DNA from: Scolanthus callimorphus
Taxonomy: Eukaryota > Cnidaria > Anthozoa > Actiniaria > Edwardsiidae
Direction of reading: 5' to 3'
Length of the DNA: 64,000 bases
NCBI GenBank assembly: GCA_033964015.1
Contig: CM066912.1
Span: 25,951,605 to 26,015,604 of the forward strand
In this document: piece by piece, positions 20,801-32,800 of the stretch
Layout: every line of letters starts with the position of its first letter
Numbering within the stretch: the first letter of the stretch is position 1
The notes under the pieces: model-generated
What the model was told of the DNA's origin: nothing
Seen by the model: the letters and a program-made list of their open reading frames with translations, nothing else
Databases searched by the model: none
Translations under genes and position numbers: made by a program

Positions 20801-23800
20801 GTATCCTAGGGTCAAAATAATTAACATTGCTACATCCTTTGGGCCATTTTCTGCATAATTTCGCATTTTCCCTAAATTAATCTAAGAAAAGTAGCTACTT
20901 CTACCTCCTTTTACTATGTAATTTTTGTGCATTTTGAAGAGCAGTGGTGGGTGTGGTGCATCAAAAACCTGATCTTCCACTGAAGAGTGATGTTAAGAAA
21001 TAAAATGTAATAAATACGTCTTAAAGAGCCCATGTCAGCCACGCCTTTGTTATTATATTCATTTGATATAGGACGAATTATGTGTAGAAATATCTAAATA
21101 AACATCTAAAAAAAGAGCTTCAGATTTGATTTACCAGACAGAGCGGAAATGACCAAAAAAGACATGTCTAACTTTGCCATATTTTAATATATAAGCTCAA
21201 GATTCCATATACAAAGAGTTTCTATGACCAAAAGCTTAATTCCAAATTTTTAAGAAATTTGAAGAATATGAATTTTAGATATGATTGAGCAAAGTTTGCA
21301 GAATTCCTGATCAAAGTACTAATTCTCCCATAAAATGGCACAGAAACCAAAGTTTAAAGCCTCATATCTCAAAGACGGATCCATTAGAAAAAAGTCATTT
21401 TCGATATTTTGTTTTTAATCAAGCAAGGTGCCTGTATGCAAGAAATCAAGCTTATCTGAGTTAACCTGTCCTTATTATTTGAAATTTAGTGATCTAAGTG
21501 GGTCATTTCCACTCTGTCGATTTACCAAATTCAATCGAGAAAATTGATCTATGTTCTCTAAATCAGCCAATGGAAATGTATGCTTCCTCCAACTTGGTAT
21601 ATGTTGATATTGCTGTGAAAATGGCAGCTGACACATGCTCTTTAATTTTGTATCACCAGGCAGGATATTTTCAGAGTATGTTGAGTGGGTCATGGAAAGA
21701 GTCTTCAGAACCTTTTATCACTATCCAAGTACCAGACAGTAATATTACTGTAGAAGGTAGGCATGCCTGAAATTGGATTTTTCTGGAATGACAAAGTGTA
21801 AGCTGCTTGATTATACCAAAGGGATGGCAAAGTCCCTCCCCACATTAAGGAAGAAATGTCAGTTGCCTAGCATATGAGACATGGTTAGCTATACTAGCAG
21901 TGAACATCGCCACCTCTGCCTGAAATGGGTCTCTGTTCTCAAAAGGACCCCTGTTGGGAGCAAGTGCTTTGACCTTCAATATTTTTTTATGTAACATATT
22001 TTTATTTAATACCTCACAAATCCCCAAATTCTCTACCTCCCCCTCCCTCTACCATACCCTCCCATTCTAGTTTCAGACAGTACAAACAAACACACATGCC
22101 CAGGTTTGTAGATCTAAATAAGGTGTATTAGTCCAGTTTGACGTTTTCCTAAACATCAAGTAGGTATAAATTCAGATTCTATTCTTGAAAAGTGCAATAG
22201 TAAGGTTCCCAAAGGAATTGATTTTGACAGAACATCTTCTTAAGAGGTAGTTGGGGTCATGTGACCCAGTTAGTGCAAGTGGCCCAGTATTAGATCCAAT
22301 CTCTTACAATGTCTTATCCCCTAGCACTTAACACAGCATTTGGTGCTCTCTACAATGATGAAGTCATCATAACACCTGCTACTGTCATTCCACTGCTGGC
22401 TTCAGCCTGTCTACTTCAAGTGGTGAGCAAGGGGTCTTTGAACATCTAACAGACAGACAGAAAAAGACAGATGGATCAAAAGAAATCCAGACACACCTGA
22501 GAATCTGAGATGGAGGCAAGATGTAGATAGACAGATAGGCAGACAGGTGTAAAGACAGACAGAACTGAGACTCCGAGAAATGAAGAGATGTGAACAGAAA
22601 GACAGACAGACAGATAAGTAGGACAGATCTTAGCTGAAACATGATGCAAGATGTAGACAGAATAAAAGACAGGCAGACAGAGAGACAAGCCTGACAGATC
22701 TGTTCAGACAGAGGTGATAATATATAGACAGACAGATGGATAGACAGTCAGATCTGAAGCTGAGAATGGAGGGTATAGACAGACAGATAGATAGACAGAC
22801 AGATCTGAGAATAAGAAAGGACGGCATAGACAGACACAGACACATCTGACAGTTGGGTTGGGACAGAGGTCATACATAGACAAACAGTGGACAGACAGAT
22901 AGATCTGAGACTAAGAAAGGAGGACATAAACAGATGCACAAACACAGACAGTCACATCTGACAGGAGATCTGATCAATCAGAGATGATACATAGACAGAC
23001 AGATGGAGAGACAGATGGATCTGAGACTATGGAAGGGAAGCCATAGACTGACAGTCAGCCTGTCTAAGTCAGTCAGACAGATAGACAAACAGACAGATGG
23101 AGGGACAAATAACATTGCCTCTATAGCCAGCTCTACAGCCTTCTAGCATGTTTTTGTGTTTCTTATCCAGGAAAGCCTAAGCATCCAGTGTGCTGATGCC
23201 ATGCTTGACACTCTAAGTGCAAGTACCGTATGTGAGTACCACACTGCTGCCCAGTGCTATGGGGAAACAGCATTGGAGGCCAGTTGTATTGAATGGCTGG
23301 AACAAAGAATGTGCTCCTCCTGGACAGTTCAGCTTCTCAAAGACATCTGGTTAGTCTGTTTCTAGGGGGAGGGGGGACTGCCATATTTTGGAGGCAGGGG
23401 TGCTCGTCGGTGATTTTCGATTTTGACCCTGAAAGGTACCAAAAAGGGCGTGGCTTAGTCGATTTTGACCCCTAAAAGGTACCAACAAGTGTGATATCAA
23501 TAAAACCATTGTTGCTTGATTTGCTAGAACGGACCGCTAAGAGGTACCTATCTGGAAAAGTTGGGAGTTTTCGAATTTTACCCCCTAAAAGGTACCTAAG
23601 GCACCCCCACCCTCAAAATAGGGGGGAGGGGTCTGTTTTAGGTGCTTTGTTTTCCTTTGTTTGTACAAAATAATTTGCGACTAGATCTCATCATGGAGTT
23701 GTTATGCGGGAAATTCCATGATCTCATTTAGTAGCAAAATACAAATCTTTGGATGGAGCTCCAAATTTCCTACCCCCCAAAAAACCTGACCCATAAATTT

Positions 23801-26800
23801 TATACCCCCCCCAAAAAAAACAAAAAATTTGATACCCCAAAAATACCCAACTTTCTTAGCCTAAAAAGGCTATTTAATACAAGCATACACATGATGCCAT
23901 TCCCATTATGTTTCCCTAAAAAGCTTCAGCTTTAGGTGGCCCGCGCCTGTTTCACAGGAAAAATATACTAACATTTAATCGCCGGCTTTTTCCAGTAAAA
24001 GCGCTCCGATTGCTAATATTTTTGGCTGCTAGAATAGTGGATTACTAGAGATTATACTGCAGGGAAATTATAATAGAAAAGTTACACCGATTACACAAAA
24101 TAATCAATTTCCTGAAGGTAGACATATAGCAACAAAAATTTTCCTTAACAGAAAGACGAGAGAAATTTTCTTTTAAGTTGGCTCAATAAAGTACTTAAGT
24201 ATTCTAGTTTGTATTTGTAGTTGTATATTACAATTGACCTCATGGAAATTGTTTGATGAGGTCGACTAAAATTGTTTAGCTTATACGCCTCAAGATACTT
24301 AAGACTCGAGTAGCACGACGGCAACTGAATTGCGAGCCTAATCTTACCTGTAATGACAAACATTTGTATCCAAGGAAACTTCAGTGCAAGAACCAGAAGA
24401 TAGGACGGACGCTCTCAGAGCTGACTCTAGTATATAATTTTGCGATTTATCCTGTGTGTAAAGTTCATAAACAAAGAATTTAACAAATTGGTCATACATA
24501 AAACTTCTAACCGATTTTTTACCGTCTTTTTCAAATAATGAAGAAGAACAATGAATGTTTAAGCGACTTACCAAGTGGCAGCAAACGAGAAACAATCGGT
24601 TCGGAGAAATTAGGAACCAAATATCGCTGAAGCAGACTCACTGCAAATCGGTCTCATTGCAAACCCACAATGCATGACATTTGTATTACACAACATTACA
24701 CCTCAGACTTCATGATTTGAATACCTCGAGGGACGTTTCACCTCGTTTGAATGCAGGCGCTATACCATTGTACCAATGTGATAATACAAAACGTTTTTAT
24801 TCTCCTGGAATCTTTACTCATGTCAGTTAGTCTACAAATGTATAGGAAATAAAATAATAAGTCATGCTGAATAGATAATAAATACGTTGCCTTGGATTGT
24901 TCTTATTTTTGAAGGTGATAGATTATCTTTGCAATAATGCTAGCGTTCGTCGTAATTTTATGGCCCCCAGCACCTGATAAAAGCGCGACAACGCCCTTAG
25001 CATTTTCTATACATCATAGCAGCGTTTGAGGGAAGTAAACGTGAGTCCTGCCTTTGCAATCTTTTGTATCATATAGGACGTTATAGAATGTTCTAGCTGC
25101 GTTCCCTTTAATGTTAATTGCCTTTGAGACATTGCGCACTTTTCTCGGTATTGCGTGACAGCTTCTGGAAGTGGTTTGGAACCCTGAACTGTCGACTGAA
25201 GGCAAACCTCCAAGCGCTCATCAGACATGATTTTCTGAAGTGCCAGAGAGTCTTCCAAAGCATCATGCGCATCAAAAGATTTGCCGGTAACTTCCTGATA
25301 TATCGCGCCAAGAGCCGTCGACTTTCCCAGCCACGCCTCTTTCTCTCAAAAAAGGCAAACTCTCCGATCTTATCTTTATTTTAGTGAAATATGTCCCTCG
25401 AGGTATTCATTGGTACAATGGTATAGCGCCTGCATTCAAACTAGGTGAAACGTCCCTCGAGGTATTCAAATCATGAAGTCTGAGGTGTAATGTTGTCTAA
25501 TACAAATGTCATGCATTGTGGGTTTGCAATGAGACCGATTTGCAGTGAGTCTGCTTCAACGATATTTGGTTCCTAATTACTCCGAACCGATTGTTTCTCG
25601 TTTGCTGCAACTTGGTAAGTCGCTTAAACATTCATTGCTCTTCTTCATTATTTGAAAAAGACGGTAAAAAATCGGTTAGAAGTTTTATGTATGACCAATT
25701 TGTTAAATTCTTTGTTTATGAACTTTACACACAGGATAAATCGCAAAATTATACTAGAGTCAGCTCTGAGAGCGTCCGCCCTATCTTCTTGGTTCTTGCA
25801 CTGAAGTTTCCTTGGATACAAATGTTTGTCATTACAGGTAAGATTAGGCTCGCAATTCAGTTGCCGTCGTGCTACTCGAGTCTTAAGTATCTTGAGGCGT
25901 ATAAGCTAAACAATTTTAGTCGACCTCATCAAACAGTTTCCATGAGGTCAATTGTAATATACAACTACAAATACAAACTAGAATACTTAAGTACTTTATT
26001 GAGCCAACTTAAAAGAAAATTTCTCTCGTCTTTCTGTTAAGGAAAACTTTTGTTGCTATATGTCTACCTTCAGGAAATTGATTATTTTGTGTAATCGGTG
26101 TAACTTTTCTATTATAATTTCCCTGCAGTATAATCTCTAGTAATCCACTATTCTAGCAGCCAAAATATTAGCAATCGGAGCGCTTTTACTGGAAAAAGCC
26201 GGCGATTAAATGTTAGTATATTTTTCCTGTGAAACAGGCGCGGGCCACCTTAAGGCAGTATCTTGATGATCAACTAGCCTGTCAGAAGTTTCAACCCCCA
26301 AGAAATACCCAGACGGATTTTTCAACCCCCCCCCCCCCCCCCTCCAAAAAAAAAAATGACCTGGTAGAATTTTCAACCCCCAAAAATACGTTTACTACAA
26401 AATTCATACCCCAAAAAGACGTAGTAAACGTATTTATTTGACATAGTTGATTGTTTAATATACCCCATGTTAGGACGAGCACTCCCCTCCCACATACCTT
26501 AATACTGGGTTTCCAAATGATTCTCAGGAAACCCAAGTTCCGGGCTCTACCTCCGTGTAAGAACCTGTGTATTGTTCACGAGTTGCGTCACAGAGCCTTT
26601 TTGTGTTGGTGTCCTCTGGGAATGGTTCTTGCACGGAATATAGCCAAGTCCCGAGCCCGGGAAAATATTACCACCTACCCTAAAGGAACAGCAAATGGCT
26701 GCCTCGTATTCAGAATGTTCTAGCTGCGTTCCCTTTAATGTTAATTGCCTTTGAGACATTGCGCACTTTTCTCGGTATTGCGTGACAGCTTCTGGAAGTG

Positions 26801-29800
26801 GTTTGGAACCCTGAACTGTCGACTGAAGGCAAACCTCCAAGCGCTCATCAGACATGATTTTCTGAAGTGCCAGAGAGTCTTCCAAAGCATCATGCGCATC
26901 AAAAGATTTGCCGGTAACTTCCTGATATATCGCGCCAAGAGCCGTCGACTTTCCCAGCCACGCCTCTTTTCTCAAAAAAGGCAAACTCTCCGATCTTATC
27001 TTTATTTTAGTGAAATATGTCCCTCGAGGTATTCATTGGTACAATGGTATAGCGCCTGCATTCAAACTAGGTGAAACGTCCCTCGAGGTATTCAAATCAT
27101 GAAGTCTGAGGTGTAATGTTGTCTAATACAAATGTCATGCATTGTGGTTTGCAATGAGACCGATTTGCAGTGAGTCTGCTTCAACGATATTTGGTTCCTA
27201 ATTACTCCGAACCGATTGTTTCTCGTTTGCTGCAACTTGGTAAGTCGCTTAACATTCATTGCTCTTCTTCATTATTTGAAAAAGACGGTAAAAAATCGGT
27301 TAGAAGTTTTATGTATGACCAATTTGTTAAATTCTTTGTTTATGAACTTTACACACAGGATAAATCGCAAAATTATACTAGAGTCAGCTCTGAGAGCGTC
27401 CGCCCTATCTTCTTGGTTCTTGCACTGAAGTTTCCTTGGATACAAATGTTTGTCATTACAGGTAAGATTAGGCTCGCAATTCAGTTGCCGTCGTGCTACT
27501 CGAGTCTTAAGTATCTTGAGGCGTATAAGCTAAACAATTTTAGTCGACCTCATCAAACAGTTTCCATGAGGTCAATTGTAATATACAACTACAAATACAA
27601 ACTAGAATACTTAAGTACTTTATTGAGCCAACTTAAAAGAAAATTTCTCTCGTCTTTCTGTTAAGGAAAACTTTTGTTGCTATATGTCTACCTTCAGGAA
27701 ATTGATTATTTTGTGTAATCGGTGTAACTTTTCTATTATAATTTCCCTGCAGTATAATCTCTAGTAATCCACTATTCTAGCAGCCAAAAATATTAGCAAT
27801 CGGAGCGCTTTTACTGGAAAAAGCCGGCGATTAAATGTTAGTATATTTTTCCTGTGAAACAGGCGCGGGCCACCTTAAGGCAGTATCTTGATGATCAACT
27901 AGCCTGTCAGAAGTTTCAACCCCCAAGAAATACCCAGACGGATTTTTCAACCCCCCCCCCCCCCCCTCCAAAAAAAAAAATGACCTGGTAGAATTTTCAA
28001 CCCCCAAAAATACGTTTACTACAAAATTCATACCCCAAAAAGACGTCGGAATTTTTATATCAGTGCGAAGCGACGGCTGCCATTTAGGCTATCCCTGGCT
28101 TATGTACAATATTTATTGTCTCCACAGCCCAGATCTCATGGAGCAAGTGATCAAGTCCCCAAATCTGTTTGTGATGCAGATTGAGGTTGATCTCTACACC
28201 CTCTTGGTAATGTGGGCCTACCTGAGGCTGCACCCAACATGGGAGGGGCCAAGGAAAGACTTGCGACAGGAGGCTACAGACTACCTCCACACCTCTGCTG
28301 GAGAAACAGGGAAGGTGAAGTGAAGTGAAGTCGTGTAGCAGTTTTTCTCGAAAAATTTTGAGAATTATGAGCAGCAATAACTTCAAAACACTTAATTACT
28401 CATCTGGACAATTTTTAGCTATTCTCGTGTGTGGGCTGCTATGACTTTGCGAATAAAGCATTTTCTGGGCACATTTTACTGATTTTTTATGCGCTCTACT
28501 ACCGTCTCTTCTACCGAAACGAGTATGGGGTGTAGGGCTAGCCCCGAGTATGGCATCAGGATTAACCGCATATATTTTGCATTAGACAGGAAATCTACCC
28601 AGCTTGGCGATCTGTTTTGTAATTCGACTCTCCACTTCTTTTTCGGTTCTTTTTCAAATCTTGTCTTTGCCCCACTAGGGGACTCCCCTATTTTGGGGGC
28701 AGGGGTGCTCGTCAGAAACTTTCGATTTTACCCCTAAAAAGTACCAAAAAGGGCGTGGCTCAGTTGATTTTGACCCAGTGTGACTGAATTTAAACCCTAA
28801 AAGATACGACAACCACCCCCATCCCCGCCCCGCCCCCCGGCTCTTTGCCACATTTGCGCTTTGCCACGTTCCTTTGGTACAAAAAGACGTTCATTTATAA
28901 CTATAGTCCTCTCTTGTGTCCATTGTACCAGGTTTTACTGGAGAGGGAAGAAGGGCAGGAGTTTGTATCAGCGTTCAGGGCCATCAGACTAGAGCACGTG
29001 ATCAATGACCTGAGATCGGTCGAGCTCCTGGAATCAGACAATGTCTTACCACAAGGTAAACTCTTACTCTGGGGGAGACAATATTTTGGAGTAGGGATGC
29101 TAGTCGGTAGAAATGTGAATTGAATGGTTGAACCAAATTTCAATCCCTGAACTTCCACCGATCTCGCATTCATTGTTCTACATGCCTACTAGTAGTTGCT
29201 ACGTCGGATGGGTCTAATATATGTTTATTTGACATAGTTGATTGTTTAATATACCCCATGTTAGGACGAGCACTCCCCTCCCACATACCTTAATACTGGG
29301 TTTCCAAATGATTCTCAGGAAACCCAAGTTCCGGGCTCTACCTCCGTGTAAGAACCTGTGTATTGTTCACGAGTTGCGTCACAGAGCCTTTTTTGTTGGT
29401 GTCCTCTGGGAATGGTTCTTGCACGGAATATAGCCAAGTCCCGAGCCCGGGAAAATATTACCACCTACCCTAAAGGAACAGCAAATGGCTGCCTCGTATT
29501 CAGGCGTCTAAATTTTGTATAAAAATCTAAGGCACGCGAGTCCAACATTCTGGAACAAGCTGTGCAAGGAACCCTGGGAATGTTTGTGCAGTGAAAAGGA
29601 AATCCCCTTTACCTTTATTGTAAGGTCTGTAAGTATTTTTCCCTCATGATTTTTAGCAGGAAAATTCACCAGACTTTCAGATGTTCGAGAAACATGGTTC
29701 TCTTAGTTGCCATTCTGTTTTTCCTAGGCCAAAGGAACTGGGGCGAGATTTCAAAAATACCACAGGCATCCCATGCAGATTCGTAAAAAACGTGACAGGA

Positions 29801-32800
29801 CTTTCTTGATATTATATATGTCTGTTTTCTGTTTCCCAACAGACTGGTTACCTCTGTTTTCTGTTTTCCAACAGACTGGTTACCTCCCATGTTCAGACAA
29901 CAGTGGTGCAGAATGCTCTCAGTTTATCAAAACATAGATACGGGACCTGCAGAGATGACCGTTGACGAGTTCAATTCTACAGCTCATAGATATGGTCGCG
30001 TGCTGGAGAAAAACACAAGGGTAAGTAGCTAGGTTTATGCAACAACTGAAAGGAAGCCTGTCACGCAACTGCGCAGTCACGTAACTGCGCAAGGCTAGAA
30101 ACCTCAAAACAATCGTTTATAACGTCGTTATTTCTCGATCCATCGGACCATTCTTTTTAACTTTACATATTCTTAAATAGGTATCTGATAGGATGGTCTA
30201 ATTAGTTTTGATGACGAATCAGAGTGATCGCTCCTGGAGCATGCGCGTGGCGTGACAGGGTCCCTTTAACTCGCCGAGCTCGAAATAGACTTATTTTGAC
30301 GATAGCTCCGCCCACTCATAGCAAACAATAGGAAGTTTTCCCTACGGAATTCAAAATGTCCGAGCAACAAACTTGAATATCGAAGATTTTTCAATAATTA
30401 TTCAGCTTTTCAAGATAAAAATCTAAATCCAAATTGCATGCAACAACTTCTAACACCTCCCTGCAAACGGTGTCTTTTCCGCGGTCTATGCCAAAGATAA
30501 ATTTGGCTTGTCCGACGTAGCAACAGTAACTAGGGTATAACAATGAATGCGGGATCGGTGAATTACAAGAAGGTCTGGATACGGAGATGGCCGTTGAGAG
30601 AAAGGACTACACTTGCGCAAAATTTCGAAATCACCTAATACGCGATGTCTCTTGTATAGGGGTACCACGGAGCCTTCACCACAGGCGACCCAAGCTCTAG
30701 TCATGTGGGGTACTGTGAATGAAACATGCAACGTTGTCGCTGAAAAATTATACGTAAATGTAAATATTGAAATAAAATCATGTGACATCTCCTCGGAATG
30801 TTGTAGTTGTCAAATAAAGTGCTCCTGGAGCGATTTTATTGCATTTTGGGTGTTTTTTGTGCCTACCCAAATTGCAGTAAAATCGCTCCAGGAGCACTTT
30901 ATTTGACAACTACAACATTCCGAGGAGATGTCACATGATTTTATTTCAATATTTACATTTACGTATAATTTTTACAGCGACAACGTTGCATGTTTCTTTC
31001 ACAGTACCCCACATGACTAGAGCTTGGGTCGCCTGTGCCTTCACTTCATTCCTCCCGGGACACAGGAATCCCGCGCGCCAAAAAAATCAAATGTCCGAAA
31101 AAACCCACTGGAGAGCCGGCTAGCAGGCTAACGGGCACCTATTCTCGAACCCAGAGCTCCCCGGCTTGTAACCTCGCGGGGGAGGCTCTGGTGACAGCCA
31201 CTCACGCATGCGCGAGATTTAATACAGAGCCGCCATTCTCTTACCCAGAGCTCCCCGGCTCGTCTTCTCGCGGGGGAGGCTCTGGTGACAGCCACTGACG
31301 CATGCGTGAGATTTGATACAGAGCCGTTGAGAGAAAAATCTTTCTGCGCATGCACCAACGTTCAAAACCAGCCAATCAGCAACGGTCCTCAAATGGATGT
31401 CCCTAGAGCCTCCCCTGCGAGCAGACGAGCCGTGGAGCTATGGGTACGAGAATGACGGGCACCCAGTGCATGGTGTAGATGTTCAGGCAAGCCTGTGGCC
31501 GCGTAGTGCATGGGTTTTTCACAGTGCATGGGTTTTTCACAGGCGCGTTTGAGCCGGGTTTCTGACGTCTGCAGAAATTCCTGTGACGTGACTTGGTATT
31601 GTGTGTTTTCAGTACTGTTGGAGATGGACAGGCTTCTTGTATGGCTTAGACATCATCGTCCTGTACAACAACAACACGGGTAAACTGAGCATGCGCAGGA
31701 ACACCTACATTCACCCGACACACGGAGCGGTCTGCGTTCATCAGCATCACAACTTCATTGTTCGTGTGAATGTGGCGTCATTTCCTGAATCAGAAAAGCC
31801 TAACAAACACACCAAGACGCCGGAGAAGAGGGCAGTGGACAAAGAGACGACGGCACAGATGAAGTCAGAGACACCATCAGGGTCAAGTACCAAGGAGCAG
31901 TATTTTATCAGCTCTGGGCAGACGGTTGTAAAACTCGGACTCGACGAGGAGACACAGGTGATGAAAAGTTACATTTTTATTCATTTAACATATTTTCCCG
32001 CTTCATATTGGTTGAGCGCCACCGGCGCCAATTCTTGGTGTTTTTAAAGGCAAGCGACTTATTCCATCGATGACGGATTGGATTAAAGTTGAAAAATTAT
32101 CGCATGCGTGACGTCGCGCACTTGTAGGCATGCTGGCAAATGGCCTGCTATCTCAAAGACGTAAAGCGGGGAAATTCAATTTGAGTGAATAATAAAACAA
32201 TTAATGACTTCAGCTTTCGTTGGAGAATTATTCAGATATCGGGGGCGTTATCCTCCTCGGCCTTCGGCGTGGACGGATAACACCCCCTCGGTCTGAATAA
32301 CTCTCCACATCATACTGAGCAGAAGCCATTAATTGCAGAAAGCAGAAACCATTTCATGGTCTAACGCAGAACTGTTGTCTCGATGTTGTCACCATTGGCC
32401 TCGAATCATAGTTAGCTCGCATGGATGAAAGTCCCTGCCCACGGCGTCCTCGGGCGCATCTATTTTTGGTGCGGGGGTTCGTCGTACCTTTCAGGGTTTA
32501 AAATCAGGCCTCTGGTACCCCAGGGTACCTTTTAGGGGGTAAAATTTGAAAACCTGCAATTTCTTCCCAGATAGGTACCTGTTAGGGGTCCGTTCTAGCA
32601 AATAAATCAACAATGGTTTTATCGATACCATGTTGGTAGCCTGGATTTCAGACGTATTTTCAGATAAAAGTATAAGGGAAAAAACGTCATTAATTCAGGC
32701 TAACTTGTTAAACCAACTAAGCCACGCTCTTTTTGGTACCTTTTAGGGGTACAATGGAAAGTTCCCGAGAGGCACCCCGCCCCGAACCTAAGGGGATCCC

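Larger units (their letters stand above)
23755..28046. mobile_element. 4.3-kb compound foldback element in GMCL1 intron 6
   Basis: The left edge (GGAGCTCCAAAT, TTTTATACCCC, AACTTTCTTAGCC) and right edge (AGCCTGTCAGAAGTTTCAAC, GGTAGAATTTTCAACCCC, AATTCATACCCCAAAAAG) match the two edges of the complete TIR element at 43623-44638. Within lie 845-bp inverted arms (23934-24778 and 25408-26251), a spacer with an exonuclease-gene fragment, and a second direct copy of spacer plus arm (26712-28046). The element's own terminal G-rich TIRs are degraded. Non-autonomous; no transposase. Confidence 0.65.

Noticed and set aside
22385..22945. Overlapping minus-strand ORFs rich in Cys, Leu, Ser and Val
   Set aside because: They translate the degenerate GACA/GATA tract in GMCL1 intron 5 and show no family signature.
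25591..27664. 149- and 164-aa ORFs in the foldback arms (FMYDQFVKFFVYELYTQ)
   Set aside because: They occur three times only because the arm is repeated. No family is recognised, and the inverted copy is interrupted. Kept as repeat, though a transposon-derived peptide cannot be excluded.
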